A stretch of DNA of 54,865 nucleotides from Leekyejoonella antrihumi (GCF_007845645.1 NZ_VCQV01000013.1:1-54865), one strand, 5' to 3'; counted from the stretch's first letter, positions 27,024 through 36,830 are shown. The notes: generated from the sequence alone by a model not told the origin. Translations and numbers: made by a program.

Positions 27024-27691
27024 GGCAGCACCGGCTTGCGTGCGGCGGCCGGCATCGCGTCGGGCTGCCGGAGATACAGCGGCCGCACCGGCAACGGCTC
27101 CCGGCCGGCCCGCTGCTCGATCGTGGCAAACGAGGCGAGCGCACCGGCACTCACGTCCAGCACGTCCAACGGCGTCGCAAACAGATCGGGATACAGCACC
27201 GGGCCACGCCCGGCCGTCGGCAGACCTCGCAGCTCTTGGGGCAGGTCGGCCGGCTTGGCGACGGCGGGCTCGCCCTGTCGCACCGCCCGACCTTCGACAA
27301 TCGCGTAGCGCGCCCAGTAGACCTCCTTGCGGCGGGCGTCCGACGCCACCAGGAAGTCGGCGGGCCCCCCCGCCACCAGCACCTCGTGCGCGATGGCATC
27401 CAGACTGCATACGCCGGTCACCGGTATGCCGAGTGTGTGGCCGAGCGTCGCCGCCGTCACGATCCCGACACGCAGGCCGGTGAACGGGCCGGGGCCGACG
27501 CCGACTGCCACCGCGTCCAGGTCGGCCGGGGTGACATCCGCATCAATGGCCACCTGCCGGATGGAGGGCGCGAGGATCTCGGTATGCCGCCGGGCATCGA
27601 GTGTCGAGCGCTCGGCGAGCGTGCGGGTGCCGTCGTGGACGGCCACCGTGACCGCGGTCGTCGACGTATCCAGGGCAAGCAGCACCGACAT
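27020..27691 (-). CDS. tsaB: tRNA threonylcarbamoyladenosine biosynthesis protein TsaB
   Basis: TsaB is the inactive TsaD paralogue that scaffolds the t6A complex. The 223-residue protein begins MSVLLALDTSTTAVTVAVHD and has RRHTEILAPSI and VGVGPGPFTGLRVGI, all typical. It lies 3 bases after tsaE and overlaps rimI by 4, so the run is tightly coupled. Confidence 0.95.
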   Translation of the reverse strand: MSVLLALDTSTTAVTVAVHDGTRTLAERSTLDARRHTEILAPSIRQVAIDADVTPADLDAVAVGVGPGPFTGLRVGIVTAATLGHTLGIPVTGVCSLDAIAHEVLVAGGPADFLVASDARRKEVYWARYAIVEGRAVRQGEPAVAKPADLPQELRGLPTAGRGPVLYPDLFATPLDVLDVSAGALASFATIEQRAGREPLPVRPLYLRQPDAMPAAARKPVLP

Positions 27692-27694
27692 AGG

Positions 27695-28150
27695 CTAGCG
27701 AGTAAGCCTGCGAACCAGCGACTCGAACCGGTCACCGACCGGACGCAAGGTCACCCGGCGCTCGTCGACGCCGGCAAGTTCAATCTCCAGCCGGTCGTCC
27801 GCAAGGTTCTCTGCCAGACCCGCGCCCCACTCGATGACCGTGACGACCTCGGGCAGCGCCTCGTCCAGGTCCAGGTCATCCAGCTCCGCCGATCCGCCCA
27901 AGCGGTAGGCGTCCACGTGCACGAGAGCCGGGCCGTCCCCGAGCGAGGGGTGCATTCGGGCGATGACGAAGGTGGGCGAGGTGATCGGGCCGCGCACGTT
28001 CAGGCCGCGGGCAATCCCCTGCGTGAGGGTGGTCTTGCCGGCGCCGAGCCCACCCGTCAGGACGATGACGTCGCCGGCCTGCAGCAGCCCGCCGAGCAGC
28101 TCGCCCCACTCCTGGGTCTGGTCCGCGGTGGTGAGCACGAGATCAGTCAC
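27695..28150 (-). CDS. tsaE: tRNA threonylcarbamoyladenosine biosynthesis ATPase TsaE
   Basis: This 151-residue P-loop ATPase drives turnover of the TsaB-TsaD complex. Walker A is GGLGAGKTTLTQGI (about residues 33-46). ITSPTFVIARMH and HVDAYRLGG follow, and VTVIEWGAGL is the late Trp motif. Its start overlaps the hydrolase stop by four bases. Confidence 0.95.
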   Translation of the reverse strand: MTDLVLTTADQTQEWGELLGGLLQAGDVIVLTGGLGAGKTTLTQGIARGLNVRGPITSPTFVIARMHPSLGDGPALVHVDAYRLGGSAELDDLDLDEALPEVVTVIEWGAGLAENLADDRLEIELAGVDERRVTLRPVGDRFESLVRRLTR

Positions 28151-29412
28151 GGGCGCCGCTTCGTCGCGTTGTCCTTCGTCGTGGACTTCTCGGTAGCGCG
28201 CCTCGGCTTGCCCTCACCGACCGCCGCCTTACCTCGTCCCGTGCGAACGGCCTTGGCACGGCGCTCCGCCGAAACTCCGGTGACCTTCTTGACGGCGCGC
28301 CCGACAGCCCGTGTCCCGGCGACACCCCGGCGCGGTGCGGGCGCGGACCTGCGCGCGCGCTCGATCATGGCGAGCAGCTCCGAGCTGACGACATCGGGAT
28401 ACTCCAGGGGGAGCAGATGACCGGCGTGCGCAACCTCGACATACTCGCATCCGGGGATCGCGTCGACGATCCGCGCCCCATGCGGAAGGGGTGCGATGCG
28501 GTCCTGGGCGCCATGCATCACGAGAGTCTCGACGCCGATGAATGTTGGGAGTGAACCCGTTTCGTCGTGGGCCATCAACTGCGGGAGGAATACGCTGATG
28601 ACGTGCAGCCGGGTGTGGAAGATCATGTCGGCGGTGAGCCGCACGATGGCCAGCGGGACGTGCGACGCGAAGGAGTAGTGGTGGACCAGGTATTCCTCCA
28701 GGTCCCGCCCGGCGACACGCGCCGAGTCGAGCACGATCGGCCGGGTGGACAGCTTGGACACTGCTGCCGGCCCGAGGCGGTGCACGACCAGGCCTAGACG
28801 CTTGCCCAGACCGAAGTCGATCGTGGCGAGCTCGCCCGCACTGGTGGAGATCAGGCCGACCCCGATCACCTTTCCTTCGAACAGTTCCGGCCGCTGCCCG
28901 GCGAGGCTCATCACGGCCATCGCGCCCATCGAGTGCCCGACCAGAACGACCGTGCTGTCGGGCACGACGTCCTCGATGACCTTCGCGAGGTCACGGCCGA
29001 GCTGTTTGACGGTGTACGACTCGTCGTCGCCTTCTCCGGACCGGCCGTGTCCGCGCAGGTCCCACATGACCACGCGATAGCCGGCGGCTCGCAGTGCGCG
29101 ACGCTGGAACACCCAGACGCCGAGGTTGTGGGTGTACCCGTGGGTGAGCACGATCGTGGGCACCTGTGCGCCGTCCGCCGAGGAGGGGGTCCCCTGCGGT
29201 TCATCGATCTCGACATGCAGCAGGACGCCGTCCTCGGCGATGACTACACGCTCGGCGTCGGCGACCTCTTCGAAGTCACTGACCTGAGTGCCGAGCCGGA
29301 CCGCGGTCACCCGGTTACGTCGCAACTTGTCGACGACGATCCCAGCGGTGGTCAGTGCGCCGGCGGCGACGCCGGCCCCGGCGCCGATGAGCGGCCAGCG
29401 CGAGCGGCTCAT
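28147..29412 (-). CDS. alpha/beta hydrolase with N-terminal membrane segment and basic tail
   Basis: With the start at 29412 the protein has 421 residues. A hydrophobic stretch at 7-27 (LIGAGAGVAAGALTTAGIVV) probably anchors it. The fold then shows VLTHGYTHNLGVW, the oxyanion region, nucleophile S161 in VGHSMGAM, the acid in HGAQDRI and the histidine in AHAGHLLPLEYP. The last 70 residues are strongly basic and low in complexity. Substrate is unknown; homologues sit at this place, between alr and tsaE, in many actinobacteria. An alternative ATG at 29454 adds 14 residues but has its GGGAG too close. It is co-transcribed with tsaE, with a 4-base overlap. Confidence 0.8.
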   Translation of the reverse strand: MSRSRWPLIGAGAGVAAGALTTAGIVVDKLRRNRVTAVRLGTQVSDFEEVADAERVVIAEDGVLLHVEIDEPQGTPSSADGAQVPTIVLTHGYTHNLGVWVFQRRALRAAGYRVVMWDLRGHGRSGEGDDESYTVKQLGRDLAKVIEDVVPDSTVVLVGHSMGAMAVMSLAGQRPELFEGKVIGVGLISTSAGELATIDFGLGKRLGLVVHRLGPAAVSKLSTRPIVLDSARVAGRDLEEYLVHHYSFASHVPLAIVRLTADMIFHTRLHVISVFLPQLMAHDETGSLPTFIGVETLVMHGAQDRIAPLPHGARIVDAIPGCEYVEVAHAGHLLPLEYPDVVSSELLAMIERARRSAPAPRRGVAGTRAVGRAVKKVTGVSAERRAKAVRTGRGKAAVGEGKPRRATEKSTTKDNATKRRP

Positions 29413-29471
29413 GCGATGCTTCCGGAAAGACGCCCGCTCGGCTTGGTCACGCATACTCCCAGGGTTGTCGG

Positions 29472-30635
29472 CTATGCACCGTCCCCGAGATACAAGCGCG
29501 GGAGCCGGGTGCTCATCCTTGCAACAATCTCATAGGAGATGGTGCCGACGACGTCTGCCCAGTCCTGCGCTGTCGGTTCACCGTTCGTGCCGGGCCCGAA
29601 GAGCACCACCGGCTCACCGTCGTGAACCTCGAGGTCGCCGACATCCACGACGAACTGGTCCATGCATACGCGCCCGGCGACGGTGAAGCGTCGGCCGCCG
29701 ATCTGGACAGGCCCCGACGACGACGCGTGCCGCGGCACGCCGTCGGCGTATCCGCAGGGAACATCGACCAGCGTGGTCTCTTGCGGTGTCACGTAGGTGT
29801 GCCCATAGCTGACGCCCTGGCCCTTCGGGACCCGCTTGATGACCGTCGCGTTGGCGCTGACCGTCATCGCCGGCACCAGCCCGAACGACGCGGCGCTGCC
29901 GAGGTCCGGGACCGGTGTCAGGCCGTAGACCGCCAGCCCGGGGCGCACCATGTCCCAGGCAGCCGCCGGGGTGGTCAAGGTAGCGGCCGAGTTCGACATG
30001 TGGCGCACCTCGAGGTCGAAGCCGGCCCGCTCGCAGTCCGCGACCGCGTCGGCGAACTTCTCCTGCTGGGTGATCACCGTCGGGTGCTTGGGCGAGTCTG
30101 CATACGCGAAGTGCGTGAAGACGCCGGTCACCGTGATGGCACCCTCGGCCGCCAGCTTGGCCGCCGCCTCGACCAGCGCGGGCCAGTCGGGCCCGTAGGC
30201 CCCGTTGCGCGCCAGGCCGGTGTCGACCTTCAGCTGGACTCGGGCGGTCTGCCCGAGCTCTCGAGCGGCCGCGGCGACGGCCTCGACCTCCCACACGGCG
30301 GGCACGCCCACGTCGATGCCCTGACTCACTGCCGGTCCGAAGTCAAGGCCCGGCGCATGCAGCCAGGTCAGGAGCGGTGCGGTGACGCCCGCGTCGCGCA
30401 GTGCCAGCGCCTCCGACATCTGAGCGACGCCCAGCCAGGTCGCGCCGCCGCGCAGCGCGGCTCGGGCGCTGGGCACCAGCCCGTGACCGTAGGCGTCCCC
30501 CTTGACGACGGCCATGACCTGCGCGTCGCCGGCGCGCTGCTTCAGGACGCCGACGTTGGAGGCGATGGCGTCGAGGTCCACGGTGATCCTGGCCGGTGCA
30601 CTTCCCAGCAGTTCCGGCGACGATGCGGTGCTCAT
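29472..30635 (-). CDS. alr: alanine racemase
   Basis: This PLP enzyme interconverts L- and D-alanine for peptidoglycan. The 387-residue protein has the PLP lysine K45 in AVVKGDAYGHG and the catalytic tyrosine Y277 in GVSYGHTYVT. The HFAYADSPKHP and RPGLAVYGL motifs lie in the barrel. It follows the decayed nucleotidyltransferase module and precedes the hydrolase by 59 bases. Confidence 0.95.
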   Translation of the reverse strand: MSTASSPELLGSAPARITVDLDAIASNVGVLKQRAGDAQVMAVVKGDAYGHGLVPSARAALRGGATWLGVAQMSEALALRDAGVTAPLLTWLHAPGLDFGPAVSQGIDVGVPAVWEVEAVAAAARELGQTARVQLKVDTGLARNGAYGPDWPALVEAAAKLAAEGAITVTGVFTHFAYADSPKHPTVITQQEKFADAVADCERAGFDLEVRHMSNSAATLTTPAAAWDMVRPGLAVYGLTPVPDLGSAASFGLVPAMTVSANATVIKRVPKGQGVSYGHTYVTPQETTLVDVPCGYADGVPRHASSSGPVQIGGRRFTVAGRVCMDQFVVDVGDLEVHDGEPVVLFGPGTNGEPTAQDWADVVGTISYEIVARMSTRLPRLYLGDGA

Positions 30636-30866
30636 GCTCGTAGTCTGACACCGTCCGTGATCTGGCTCACTGGCACTTCCGGCCTACGCCGATCTGGCAC
30701 CATCCCTCCACCACCCGCATATCGACACCAGGGACACCCAAATGCGCCCTATCACCTGCCCGTCGGCAGGGAGCTGGCCGACCTGTGTCGTTCCTGCTCA
30801 GCCCGCCGGTACGACGTCCGGGCGTCAGGGGATCTCGTGGTGGCACAAGAGGCATCGCCGCCGTGT
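30636..30866. other. non-coding remainder between alr and the decayed nucleotidyltransferase
   Basis: The stretch lies downstream of the truncated nucleotidyltransferase and probably contains what is left of its 3' part plus the alr leader. No domain or clear promoter is recognised in it. Confidence 0.4.
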
Positions 30867-31098
30867 TCAGAGTCCGAGCGCTTTGGCCATCTCCTGTGAC
30901 ACCTCCAACACCTCGGCATGCGGCTCGATAACCCCATCCACTTCGTGCGTGGTCCGCCTGCCTGCAAGAGTGAGTGCAAAGGGCAGAGCCACCGACAACC
31001 AAGATCTCCGCATCGATCCCGAGCCGTTCGAGGCGCGTTCCAAGTTCATCGAGCAGCGCTCCGATGTCGCTTGCACTCAGGGTGACAGGGGTGGTCAT
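30867..31098 (-). pseudogene. frameshifted and truncated nucleotidyltransferase (DUF6036/AbiEii-like)
   Basis: From ATG 31098 the first frame reads DIGALLDELGTRLERLGIDA then EILVVGGSAL. After one extra base in a CTTTG context near 30984 the second frame continues ALTLAGRRTTHEVDGVIEPH and ends EMAKALGL-stop. Joined, this is the N-terminal core of a DNA-polymerase-beta-type nucleotidyltransferase: the GG-S motif and the R-x-T-x-(D/E)-V-D segment. The DVD acidic pair is reduced to EVD. Only about 80 residues of the usual 170-200 remain. The start overlaps the stop of the upstream 87-codon gene by 4 bases, so the two once formed a pair. Confidence 0.65.
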
Positions 31099-31358
31099 CG
31101 GCTTGTCAGGTCCTTGGCCCGGATGCGGATGTTCAGTCTCGCAAGCGCGGTGTCCAATTCGGCATCGCGGCGAATAGGGAGGCGTGGGAGTGGCTGCCAG
31201 GGCTGATCCAGCGCCCGGTGCTTCGTCCACGTGGGAGCGCGCACTCCGCGATCTCGGTACGCGGCCGCTGTGACCGCGCGAAAGAGGACAGACCAGCGCT
31301 CATCTCGTGGAAGCCGTTTGGGCGCAACCCATTTCAGGTCGGCCTCCAGTGCACTCAT
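31095..31358 (-). CDS. small conserved-looking protein upstream of the decayed nucleotidyltransferase
   Basis: This 87-residue basic protein (MSALEADLKWVAPKRLPRDE, then AELDTALARLNIRIRAKDL) has no recognised domain. It is coupled by an ATGA overlap to the broken nucleotidyltransferase, an arrangement like toxin-antitoxin pairs. It may be the surviving partner, and could itself be shortened. AGGA lies close to the ATG at 31358. It sits inside the nnrE/D-alr interval of an otherwise housekeeping block. Confidence 0.5.
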   Translation of the reverse strand: MSALEADLKWVAPKRLPRDERWSVLFRAVTAAAYRDRGVRAPTWTKHRALDQPWQPLPRLPIRRDAELDTALARLNIRIRAKDLTSR

Positions 31359-31394
31359 TTCCTGCAGATGGGGACGCTCGCCTACACCGTGCGC

Positions 31395-32843
31395 CTATGC
31401 CGTCGGCGTATGCAGCAGCCTCGCGACGGTGCCCCCGACCTGGTGTGCGACGTCCATGGCGCGCACCGGCCCACCAGGATTCGCGTCCTCGGCGGCGACT
31501 CCATGCACCAGCGCCGCCAGCGACCCCGCATCGAGCGGCGAGAGGCCGCCGGCCAGCAGCGCACCGCAGATACCGGCCAGCACATCGCCGGCACCCGCAG
31601 TCGCCAGCCACGCAGGTGCGTCCGCCTGCGAACGCAGCGGCAACCCGGCGTCGCTCGGCGGCACGACCGTGGTGACGGCGCCCTTGAGCAGCACCGTGGC
31701 CTGCAGGTGATCGGCCACCCGCTGAGCAAGGGCCACTCCCCCACCGCCTGTCGGTATGCCGAGCCGCTCGGCCAGCCGGCCCAGCTCACCGGCGTGCGGG
31801 GTGAGCAGGGTCGGCGCATCGCGCGGTTCGTCGATCAGATCCAGACCGCCCGCATCGAGCACGACCGGCAGCGATGACGCGAGCGCGGCTCGTGCGACCG
31901 AAAGCTGTTGCGGATCAGCGGAGTCCATCTCCCACCCGGATCCGATGGCCCACGCCTGACACCGCCCGTCGCCGAACACCGCCTCGGGCACCCGCGAGCG
32001 CAGCAGGTCGGTGGGCGCCGGTGGACCGACGTACCGCACCATCCCGATGCCGGCGGTCACCGCCGCGGTGACCGCCATGACCGCGGCGCCGGTGTATGTC
32101 TCACCGCCGGCCACGACACCGAGCACCCCGCGGCTGTACTTGTCGTCGTGCGGACCGGGCACCGGCCACAGCCCGAGCACATCCTCTCGGGTCAACCGTT
32201 CCACCACAGGCACCTTCGGCAGACGCACGCCGATGTCGACAACGTTCAGCAGCCCCACGGCATACTCGGTCGCCGGCAGCAGGTGCACCGGCTTGGCCAT
32301 GCTGAAGGTCACCGTCTCGTCGGCATAGATCGACGGACCGGTCACCAGACCCGCCGGGTCACAGCCGGACGGCAGATCCACCGCGAGGACGTATGCGGTG
32401 TCGGCGATGTGGTCGGGCAGCTCCCGCAGATGCTCGGGCAGGCCTGGGCGGCCCCCGATTCCGGCGATCCCGTCGATGACGACATCCGCTTCCGCGAGTG
32501 CGGACAGGACCTGCGAGTCGGCCTCCCCCGCGCGCCATTCGAGCACTGAGACGCCGCGCGTGCGTGCGTACTCCAGTCCGCCCTCGTGCTGCGAGCGCCC
32601 GACCAGCACCGCGAGGACGTTCGCGTCGGCCTGCGCGAGGTGCCCTGCGGCATACAGCGCGTCGCCCCCGTTGTCCCCGGATCCAACGAGCACCACGACG
32701 CGATCGCCATCGTGCCCCAACCGGTTCAGCACCACGTCGGTGAGCCCTGTGGCCGCTCGCGCCATCAGCTCACCCTGCGGTTGCCGGTCCGTCTCGGATG
32801 CCTCGGCCGCTCGCACATCGGCGACGGAGTATGCGCGGATCAT
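31395..32843 (-). CDS. nnrE: bifunctional NAD(P)H-hydrate epimerase / ADP-dependent NAD(P)H-hydrate dehydratase
   Basis: This 482-residue fusion repairs damaged NADH and NADPH. Residues 1-215 are the epimerase (MIRAYSVADVRAAEASE, VVVLVGSGDNGGDALYAAGH, VLAVDLPSGCDPAGL). Residues 225-482 are the ADP-dependent dehydratase (KYSRGVLGVVAGGETYTGAA, LTPHAGELGRL, LLKGAVTTV and the catalytic-site TAGAGDVLAGICGALL). Such fusions (also called nnrD, YjeF) are common. It follows acpS by 26 bases in the same direction. Confidence 0.93.
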   Translation of the reverse strand: MIRAYSVADVRAAEASETDRQPQGELMARAATGLTDVVLNRLGHDGDRVVVLVGSGDNGGDALYAAGHLAQADANVLAVLVGRSQHEGGLEYARTRGVSVLEWRAGEADSQVLSALAEADVVIDGIAGIGGRPGLPEHLRELPDHIADTAYVLAVDLPSGCDPAGLVTGPSIYADETVTFSMAKPVHLLPATEYAVGLLNVVDIGVRLPKVPVVERLTREDVLGLWPVPGPHDDKYSRGVLGVVAGGETYTGAAVMAVTAAVTAGIGMVRYVGPPAPTDLLRSRVPEAVFGDGRCQAWAIGSGWEMDSADPQQLSVARAALASSLPVVLDAGGLDLIDEPRDAPTLLTPHAGELGRLAERLGIPTGGGGVALAQRVADHLQATVLLKGAVTTVVPPSDAGLPLRSQADAPAWLATAGAGDVLAGICGALLAGGLSPLDAGSLAALVHGVAAEDANPGGPVRAMDVAHQVGGTVARLLHTPTA

Positions 32844-32869
32844 GGTGGGACTCCCTGGTCTTCGGTGGT

Positions 32870-33220
32870 TCAGTCCTCGGCGATCACGATGGCGGACGCG
32901 ATGCCGGCATCGTGGGAGATCGACAGGTGCAACGACTGCACACCGAGGTCCGCGGCACGGGCGTTCACCGTGCCGGACAGCTGCCAGTAGGGCCGGCCGT
33001 CGTCGTTCTTGGCGACCACCGCGTCGACCCAGTGCAGGCCGCCGGGCGCGCCGAGCGCCTTGGCAAGCGCCTCCTTGGCGGCGAACCGACCGGCGAGCGA
33101 GTTCGGTGGCAGTGTGCGCTCCTCGGCCGCGAAAAGCCGGTCCCGCAGGGCCGGAGTGGCATCCAGCTTGGCCATGAACCGGCCCACATCAACGACGTCG
33201 ATGCCCACGCCCACGATCAT
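32870..33220 (-). CDS. acpS: holo-[acyl-carrier-protein] synthase
   Basis: AcpS attaches 4'-phosphopantetheine from CoA to acyl carrier protein. The 116-residue protein begins [15 protein letters not shown] with the Mg-binding Asp. It has [20 protein letters not shown] (the Glu and Lys of the active site) and closes with [15 protein letters not shown]. The ATG at 33220 gives the normal family length; the frame is open further upstream into glmS. It lies 10 bases after glmS. Confidence 0.94.
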   Translation of the reverse strand: MIVGVGIDVVDVGRFMAKLDATPALRDRLFAAEERTLPPNSLAGRFAAKEALAKALGAPGGLHWVDAVVAKNDDGRPYWQLSGTVNARAADLGVQSLHLSISHDAGIASAIVIAED

Positions 33221-33230
33221 GGCCGGCCCC

Positions 33231-35084
33231 CTATTCGACCGTGACCGACTTGGCCAGGTTGCGCGGCTGGTCGACATCGAGGCCCTTGGCGGTGGACAGC
33301 TCGAGGGCGAACACCTGCAATGGCACGGTCGTCAGCAGCGGCTGCAGCATCGGCGACGTGCGCGGCACCCGGATCACCTCGTCGGCGAACGGCACGACCG
33401 CGTCGTCGCCCTCCTGCGCGATCACCAGGGTGCGCGCGCCACGGGCCCGGATCTCCTGGATGTTGGAGACCACCTTGCCGTGCAGCCCGTGCGGGGTGTC
33501 CGGGCCGGGGACGACGATGAACACCGGCTGCCCGGGCTCGATCAGGGCGATCGGCCCGTGCTTCAGCTCGCCGGCCGCGAACCCCTCCGCGTGGATGTAG
33601 GCCAGTTCCTTGAGCTTGAGCGCTCCCTCCATCGCAACGGGGAAGCCGACCTGGCGGCCCAGGAAGAGGACGGCTCGGGTGTCGGCCATGAATCGCGCGA
33701 TCTCCCGGACGCGGTCCAGGCTCCCCAGCAACGCCTCGATCTTCGCCGGCACCTCCTGCAGCTCGGCCATGACGGCCTTCGCGTCATCGGCGTAGGACCC
33801 ACCGCGCAGCTGGGCCAGATAGAGGCCGAGCACGTAGCAGGCGGTGATCTGCGCGAGGAACGCCTTGGTGGACGCCACCGCTACCTCCGGACCCGCGTGC
33901 GTGTAGAGCACCGCGTCGGACTCCCGCGGGATCGTCGAACCGTGCGTGTTGCAGATGGCGATCGTCTGCGCGCCGAGCTCGCGGGCGTGCTTGACCGCCA
34001 TCAGCGTGTCCATCGTCTCGCCGGACTGGCTGATCGACACGACGAGTGTCTGCTCGTCAACGATCGGGTCGCAGTAGCGGAACTCGTGCGCGAGCGCGAC
34101 CTCGACCGGGATCCGGGTCCACCGCTCGATGGCGTACTTGGCGACCATCCCGGCATACGCCGCGGTGCCGCAGGCCACGATGGTGATGCGCCCGACTCTG
34201 CGCAGCGCCTCTTCCGGTATGCGCAGCTCGTCCAGCACCAGCGCCCCGCTCTCGTCGGTGCGGCCCAGCAGAGTCTCGCCGACGGCACGCGGCTGCTCGT
34301 TGATCTCCTTCTCCATGAAGGTGTCGTAGCCGCCCTTCTCGGCGGCGGCGGCGTCCCAGTCGACGCTGAAGACCTTGCCCTGCGCCGGGGTGCCGTCGAA
34401 GCCGGTCACGGTCACCTCCCGCGGGGTGATCGTGACGATCTGGTCCTGGGCCAGCTCCATCGCCTGACGGGTGTACCCGATGAACGCGGCGACGTCGGAG
34501 CCGAGAAAGTTCTCCCCGTCGCCGAGGCCGACGACCAGGGGGCTGTTGCGCCTCGCACCCACGACGACGCCGGGCTGGTCAGCATGCACCGCCAGGAGGG
34601 TGAACGCCCCCTCCAGCCGCGCGACGACCTGCCGCATCGCGGCGGTCAGGTCACCGTCGTAGGCCCGCGCGAGCAGGTGCGCGACCACCTCGGTGTCGGT
34701 CTCGCTGGTCAGCCGCACACCATCCGCACGCAACTCGTTGCCGAGCACGTGGAAGTTCTCGATGATCCCGTTGTGGATGAGGGCGAGCTTTCCGTCCGTC
34801 CCGCCCAGATGCGGGTGGGCGTTCTCGTTCGTCGGCCCACCGTGCGTGGCCCAGCGGGTGTGGCCGATACCGGCGCTCGAACCGAGCATCGGGTCCGTCT
34901 CGATGGCGGCGCTCAGATTGGCCAGCTTGCCGGCGCGCTTGCGGACCTCGGCGCGGTTCCCGGTCAACAGGGCCACTCCCGCCGAGTCATAGCCGCGGTA
35001 CTCCAGTCTCGCCAGCCCTTCCATCACCACGCTGAGGGCCCGGTCGTCCTCGTTCGGGCCGACATACCCAACAATTCCACACAT
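33231..35084 (-). CDS. glmS: glutamine-fructose-6-phosphate aminotransferase (isomerizing)
   Basis: GlmS makes glucosamine 6-phosphate, the first amino sugar for peptidoglycan and mycothiol. The 617-residue protein has N-terminal nucleophile Cys2 (MCGIVGYVG) followed by [12 protein letters not shown], which is the glutaminase domain. It then has two SIS domains, with [12 protein letters not shown] and STKAFLAQ. The C-terminal isomerase tail is [13 protein letters not shown]. It is the first gene of the long minus-strand block ending at tsaD, divergent from coaA with 144 bases between. No glmS ribozyme is seen upstream. Confidence 0.96.
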   Translation of the reverse strand: MCGIVGYVGPNEDDRALSVVMEGLARLEYRGYDSAGVALLTGNRAEVRKRAGKLANLSAAIETDPMLGSSAGIGHTRWATHGGPTNENAHPHLGGTDGKLALIHNGIIENFHVLGNELRADGVRLTSETDTEVVAHLLARAYDGDLTAAMRQVVARLEGAFTLLAVHADQPGVVVGARRNSPLVVGLGDGENFLGSDVAAFIGYTRQAMELAQDQIVTITPREVTVTGFDGTPAQGKVFSVDWDAAAAEKGGYDTFMEKEINEQPRAVGETLLGRTDESGALVLDELRIPEEALRRVGRITIVACGTAAYAGMVAKYAIERWTRIPVEVALAHEFRYCDPIVDEQTLVVSISQSGETMDTLMAVKHARELGAQTIAICNTHGSTIPRESDAVLYTHAGPEVAVASTKAFLAQITACYVLGLYLAQLRGGSYADDAKAVMAELQEVPAKIEALLGSLDRVREIARFMADTRAVLFLGRQVGFPVAMEGALKLKELAYIHAEGFAAGELKHGPIALIEPGQPVFIVVPGPDTPHGLHGKVVSNIQEIRARGARTLVIAQEGDDAVVPFADEVIRVPRTSPMLQPLLTTVPLQVFALELSTAKGLDVDQPRNLAKSVTVE

Positions 35085-35228
35085 GGGCCCCAGCCTATGG
35101 CCTGCGTTGAGCGGTCCGTACTGCCCACCGGCGATGACACGCGGCGGCGGCGCGGAGTCGGGTCCCGGGCCGCTCGCCGCCCTGAAGTTTCGGCCCTCCC
35201 CTCACACGACCTCGACCGATCGTGAACA

Positions 35229-36191
35229 ATGGCCCGCGTGCCTCGTCCACGTGCCGTCATCGAGTCGCCCTATGTGGAGCTGGATCGCGCCGCGTGGGCT
35301 CGGCTGCGCAACTCGCACCCGCTGAGCCTGACGGGCGACGACGTGCGCCGACTGCGCGGCACCGCGGACCGGCTGGACCTCAACGAGGTCGAAGAGGTCT
35401 ACCTGCCGCTCTCTCGACTGCTGAACTTCTATGTCGGCGCGACCGCCGGGCTGCACCGGGTGACGACCGACTTCCTCGGCGAGCGACCCGCCAAGACGCC
35501 GTTCGTCATCGGTATCGCCGGCTCGGTCGCCGTCGGCAAGTCCACGACCGCGCGGATCCTGCGCGAGCTGCTCATCCGCTGGCCCGACACCCCGCGCGTC
35601 GAGCTGGTCACCACCGATGGGTTCCTGTTTCCCAATGCGGAGCTGGAACGTCGCGGCATGCTGGACCGCAAGGGTTTTCCGGAGTCGTATGACCGGCGGG
35701 CCCTGGTGCGGTTCGTCGCGGCCGTGAAGTCCGGCGTCACGGAGGTGACCGCACCGGTCTACTCGCACCTGACCTACGACATCGTGCCGGACGAGCACAT
35801 CGCGGTGCACCAGCCGGATGTCCTGATCATCGAGGGGCTGAACGTCCTGCAACCCGCCCTGCCGGCGCCGGAGCGTCGCAGCACCCTGGCCCTGTCGGAC
35901 TTCTTCGACTTCTCGGTCTACGTCGATGCACGCGAGAGCGAGATCCGCGGCTGGTATGTCGAGCGGTTCCTGCGGCTGCGGCAGACCGCCTTCGCCGACC
36001 CGAAGTCATACTTCCACCGGTATGCCTCCCTGTCCGACGAGCAGGCAGTGGATCGGGCGACCTCCATCTGGGACTCGATCAACGCGCCGAACCTGCGCCA
36101 GAACGTCGCACCGACGCGTAGTCGTGCCACCCTCGTGCTCGGCAAGGGCCCCGATCACAGCGTGACCCGGGTCCAGCTGCGCAAACTCTGA
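35229..36191 (+). CDS. coaA: type I pantothenate kinase
   Basis: This enzyme phosphorylates pantothenate, the first and controlling step of CoA synthesis. The 320-residue protein has Walker [17 protein letters not shown] (about 95-110), then [25 protein letters not shown] and the pantothenate-side segment [25 protein letters not shown] follows. The length and all motifs are normal. Its stop codon forms the first base of the family B repeat array. Confidence 0.95.
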   Translation: MARVPRPRAVIESPYVELDRAAWARLRNSHPLSLTGDDVRRLRGTADRLDLNEVEEVYLPLSRLLNFYVGATAGLHRVTTDFLGERPAKTPFVIGIAGSVAVGKSTTARILRELLIRWPDTPRVELVTTDGFLFPNAELERRGMLDRKGFPESYDRRALVRFVAAVKSGVTEVTAPVYSHLTYDIVPDEHIAVHQPDVLIIEGLNVLQPALPAPERRSTLALSDFFDFSVYVDARESEIRGWYVERFLRLRQTAFADPKSYFHRYASLSDEQAVDRATSIWDSINAPNLRQNVAPTRSRATLVLGKGPDHSVTRVQLRKL

Positions 36192-36345
36192 GTCACCCCA
36201 CGAAGTTCTCCGCTCGTCCCTCGCTCCGATACTTCGCGAGGACCCCGAAGCCAAGTCACCCCACGAAGTTCTCCGCTCGTCCCTCGCTCCGATACTTCGC
36301 GAGGACCCCGAAGCCAAGTCACCCCACGAAGTTCTCCGCTCGTCC
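36191..36345. repeat. tandem 63-bp palindromic repeats, family B, 2.4 copies
   Basis: Two full 63-base units start at 36191 and 36254, and a third at 36317 is cut after 29 bases by the stop of the convergent membrane-protein gene. Each full unit has arms CGAAGT and ACTTCG (36201-36206 and 36231-36236 in the first) around a 24-base loop, and a second pair CCTCGC/GCGAGG. The array sits exactly between the two convergent stops. Confidence 0.9.
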
Positions 36346-36752
36346 TACGCCTGGCCCCGGTCCTGGTCGTAGACGTTGGCCTCGTCCGAGGCAGCGTCCG
36401 CCTGCGGCTCACCGTCGTCCTGCAGCAGGCCCTCGAAGTCTTCCACGGACATCCGGTCGTGGCCGATCTCTTCCGGGTCGTCGCTCGGCCCGGACGCGCG
36501 GCGGGCGCGCGCCCACATGACCAACCAGACGGCGGCGAAGACGGCAAGCACCGCAAGCGCCAACAGCACGGCGCCGAAGACGCTGTATAGGAAGTGGGAC
36601 GCGGAGTTGGCCGGGACTGCGCCCTTGTCCTCGTTGTCGAACGTGGGCGCCTCACTGCCGCCCCAGCTGGCGCCGACAATGCCGCCGATAACCGCAAACA
36701 CCACGGCAATGCACCAAAACGTCAGCCCATTCCACCGCTTCCCGAGCCACAT
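36345..36752 (-). CDS. small two-helix membrane protein
   Basis: This 135-residue protein has membrane segments at about 11-30 (FWCIAVVFAVIGGIVGASWG) and 54-82 (LYSVFGAVLLALAVLAVFAA, VWLVMW). A basic ARARR stop-transfer and a long acidic tail of about 50 residues (DDPEEIGHDRMSVEDFEGLL) follow. No family is recognised. Its stop abuts the truncated third unit of the repeat array. Confidence 0.65.
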   Translation of the reverse strand: MWLGKRWNGLTFWCIAVVFAVIGGIVGASWGGSEAPTFDNEDKGAVPANSASHFLYSVFGAVLLALAVLAVFAAVWLVMWARARRASGPSDDPEEIGHDRMSVEDFEGLLQDDGEPQADAASDEANVYDQDRGQA

Positions 36753-36830
36753 GCCACCAAACTACGGGATGAAGGCGATGTGCCGCACCACGACACCACC
36801 TCGGACTCGCAACGTCCGGCTACCGGTTGC

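Noticed and set aside
35085-35228. glmS ribozyme or other leader before glmS
   Set aside because: The leader is short, shared with divergent coaA, and has no ribozyme core; the glmS ribozyme is mainly a Firmicutes element.
36191-36345. Possible CRISPR array
   Set aside because: The units are direct 63-base tandem copies with no distinct spacers, and no cas genes are present.
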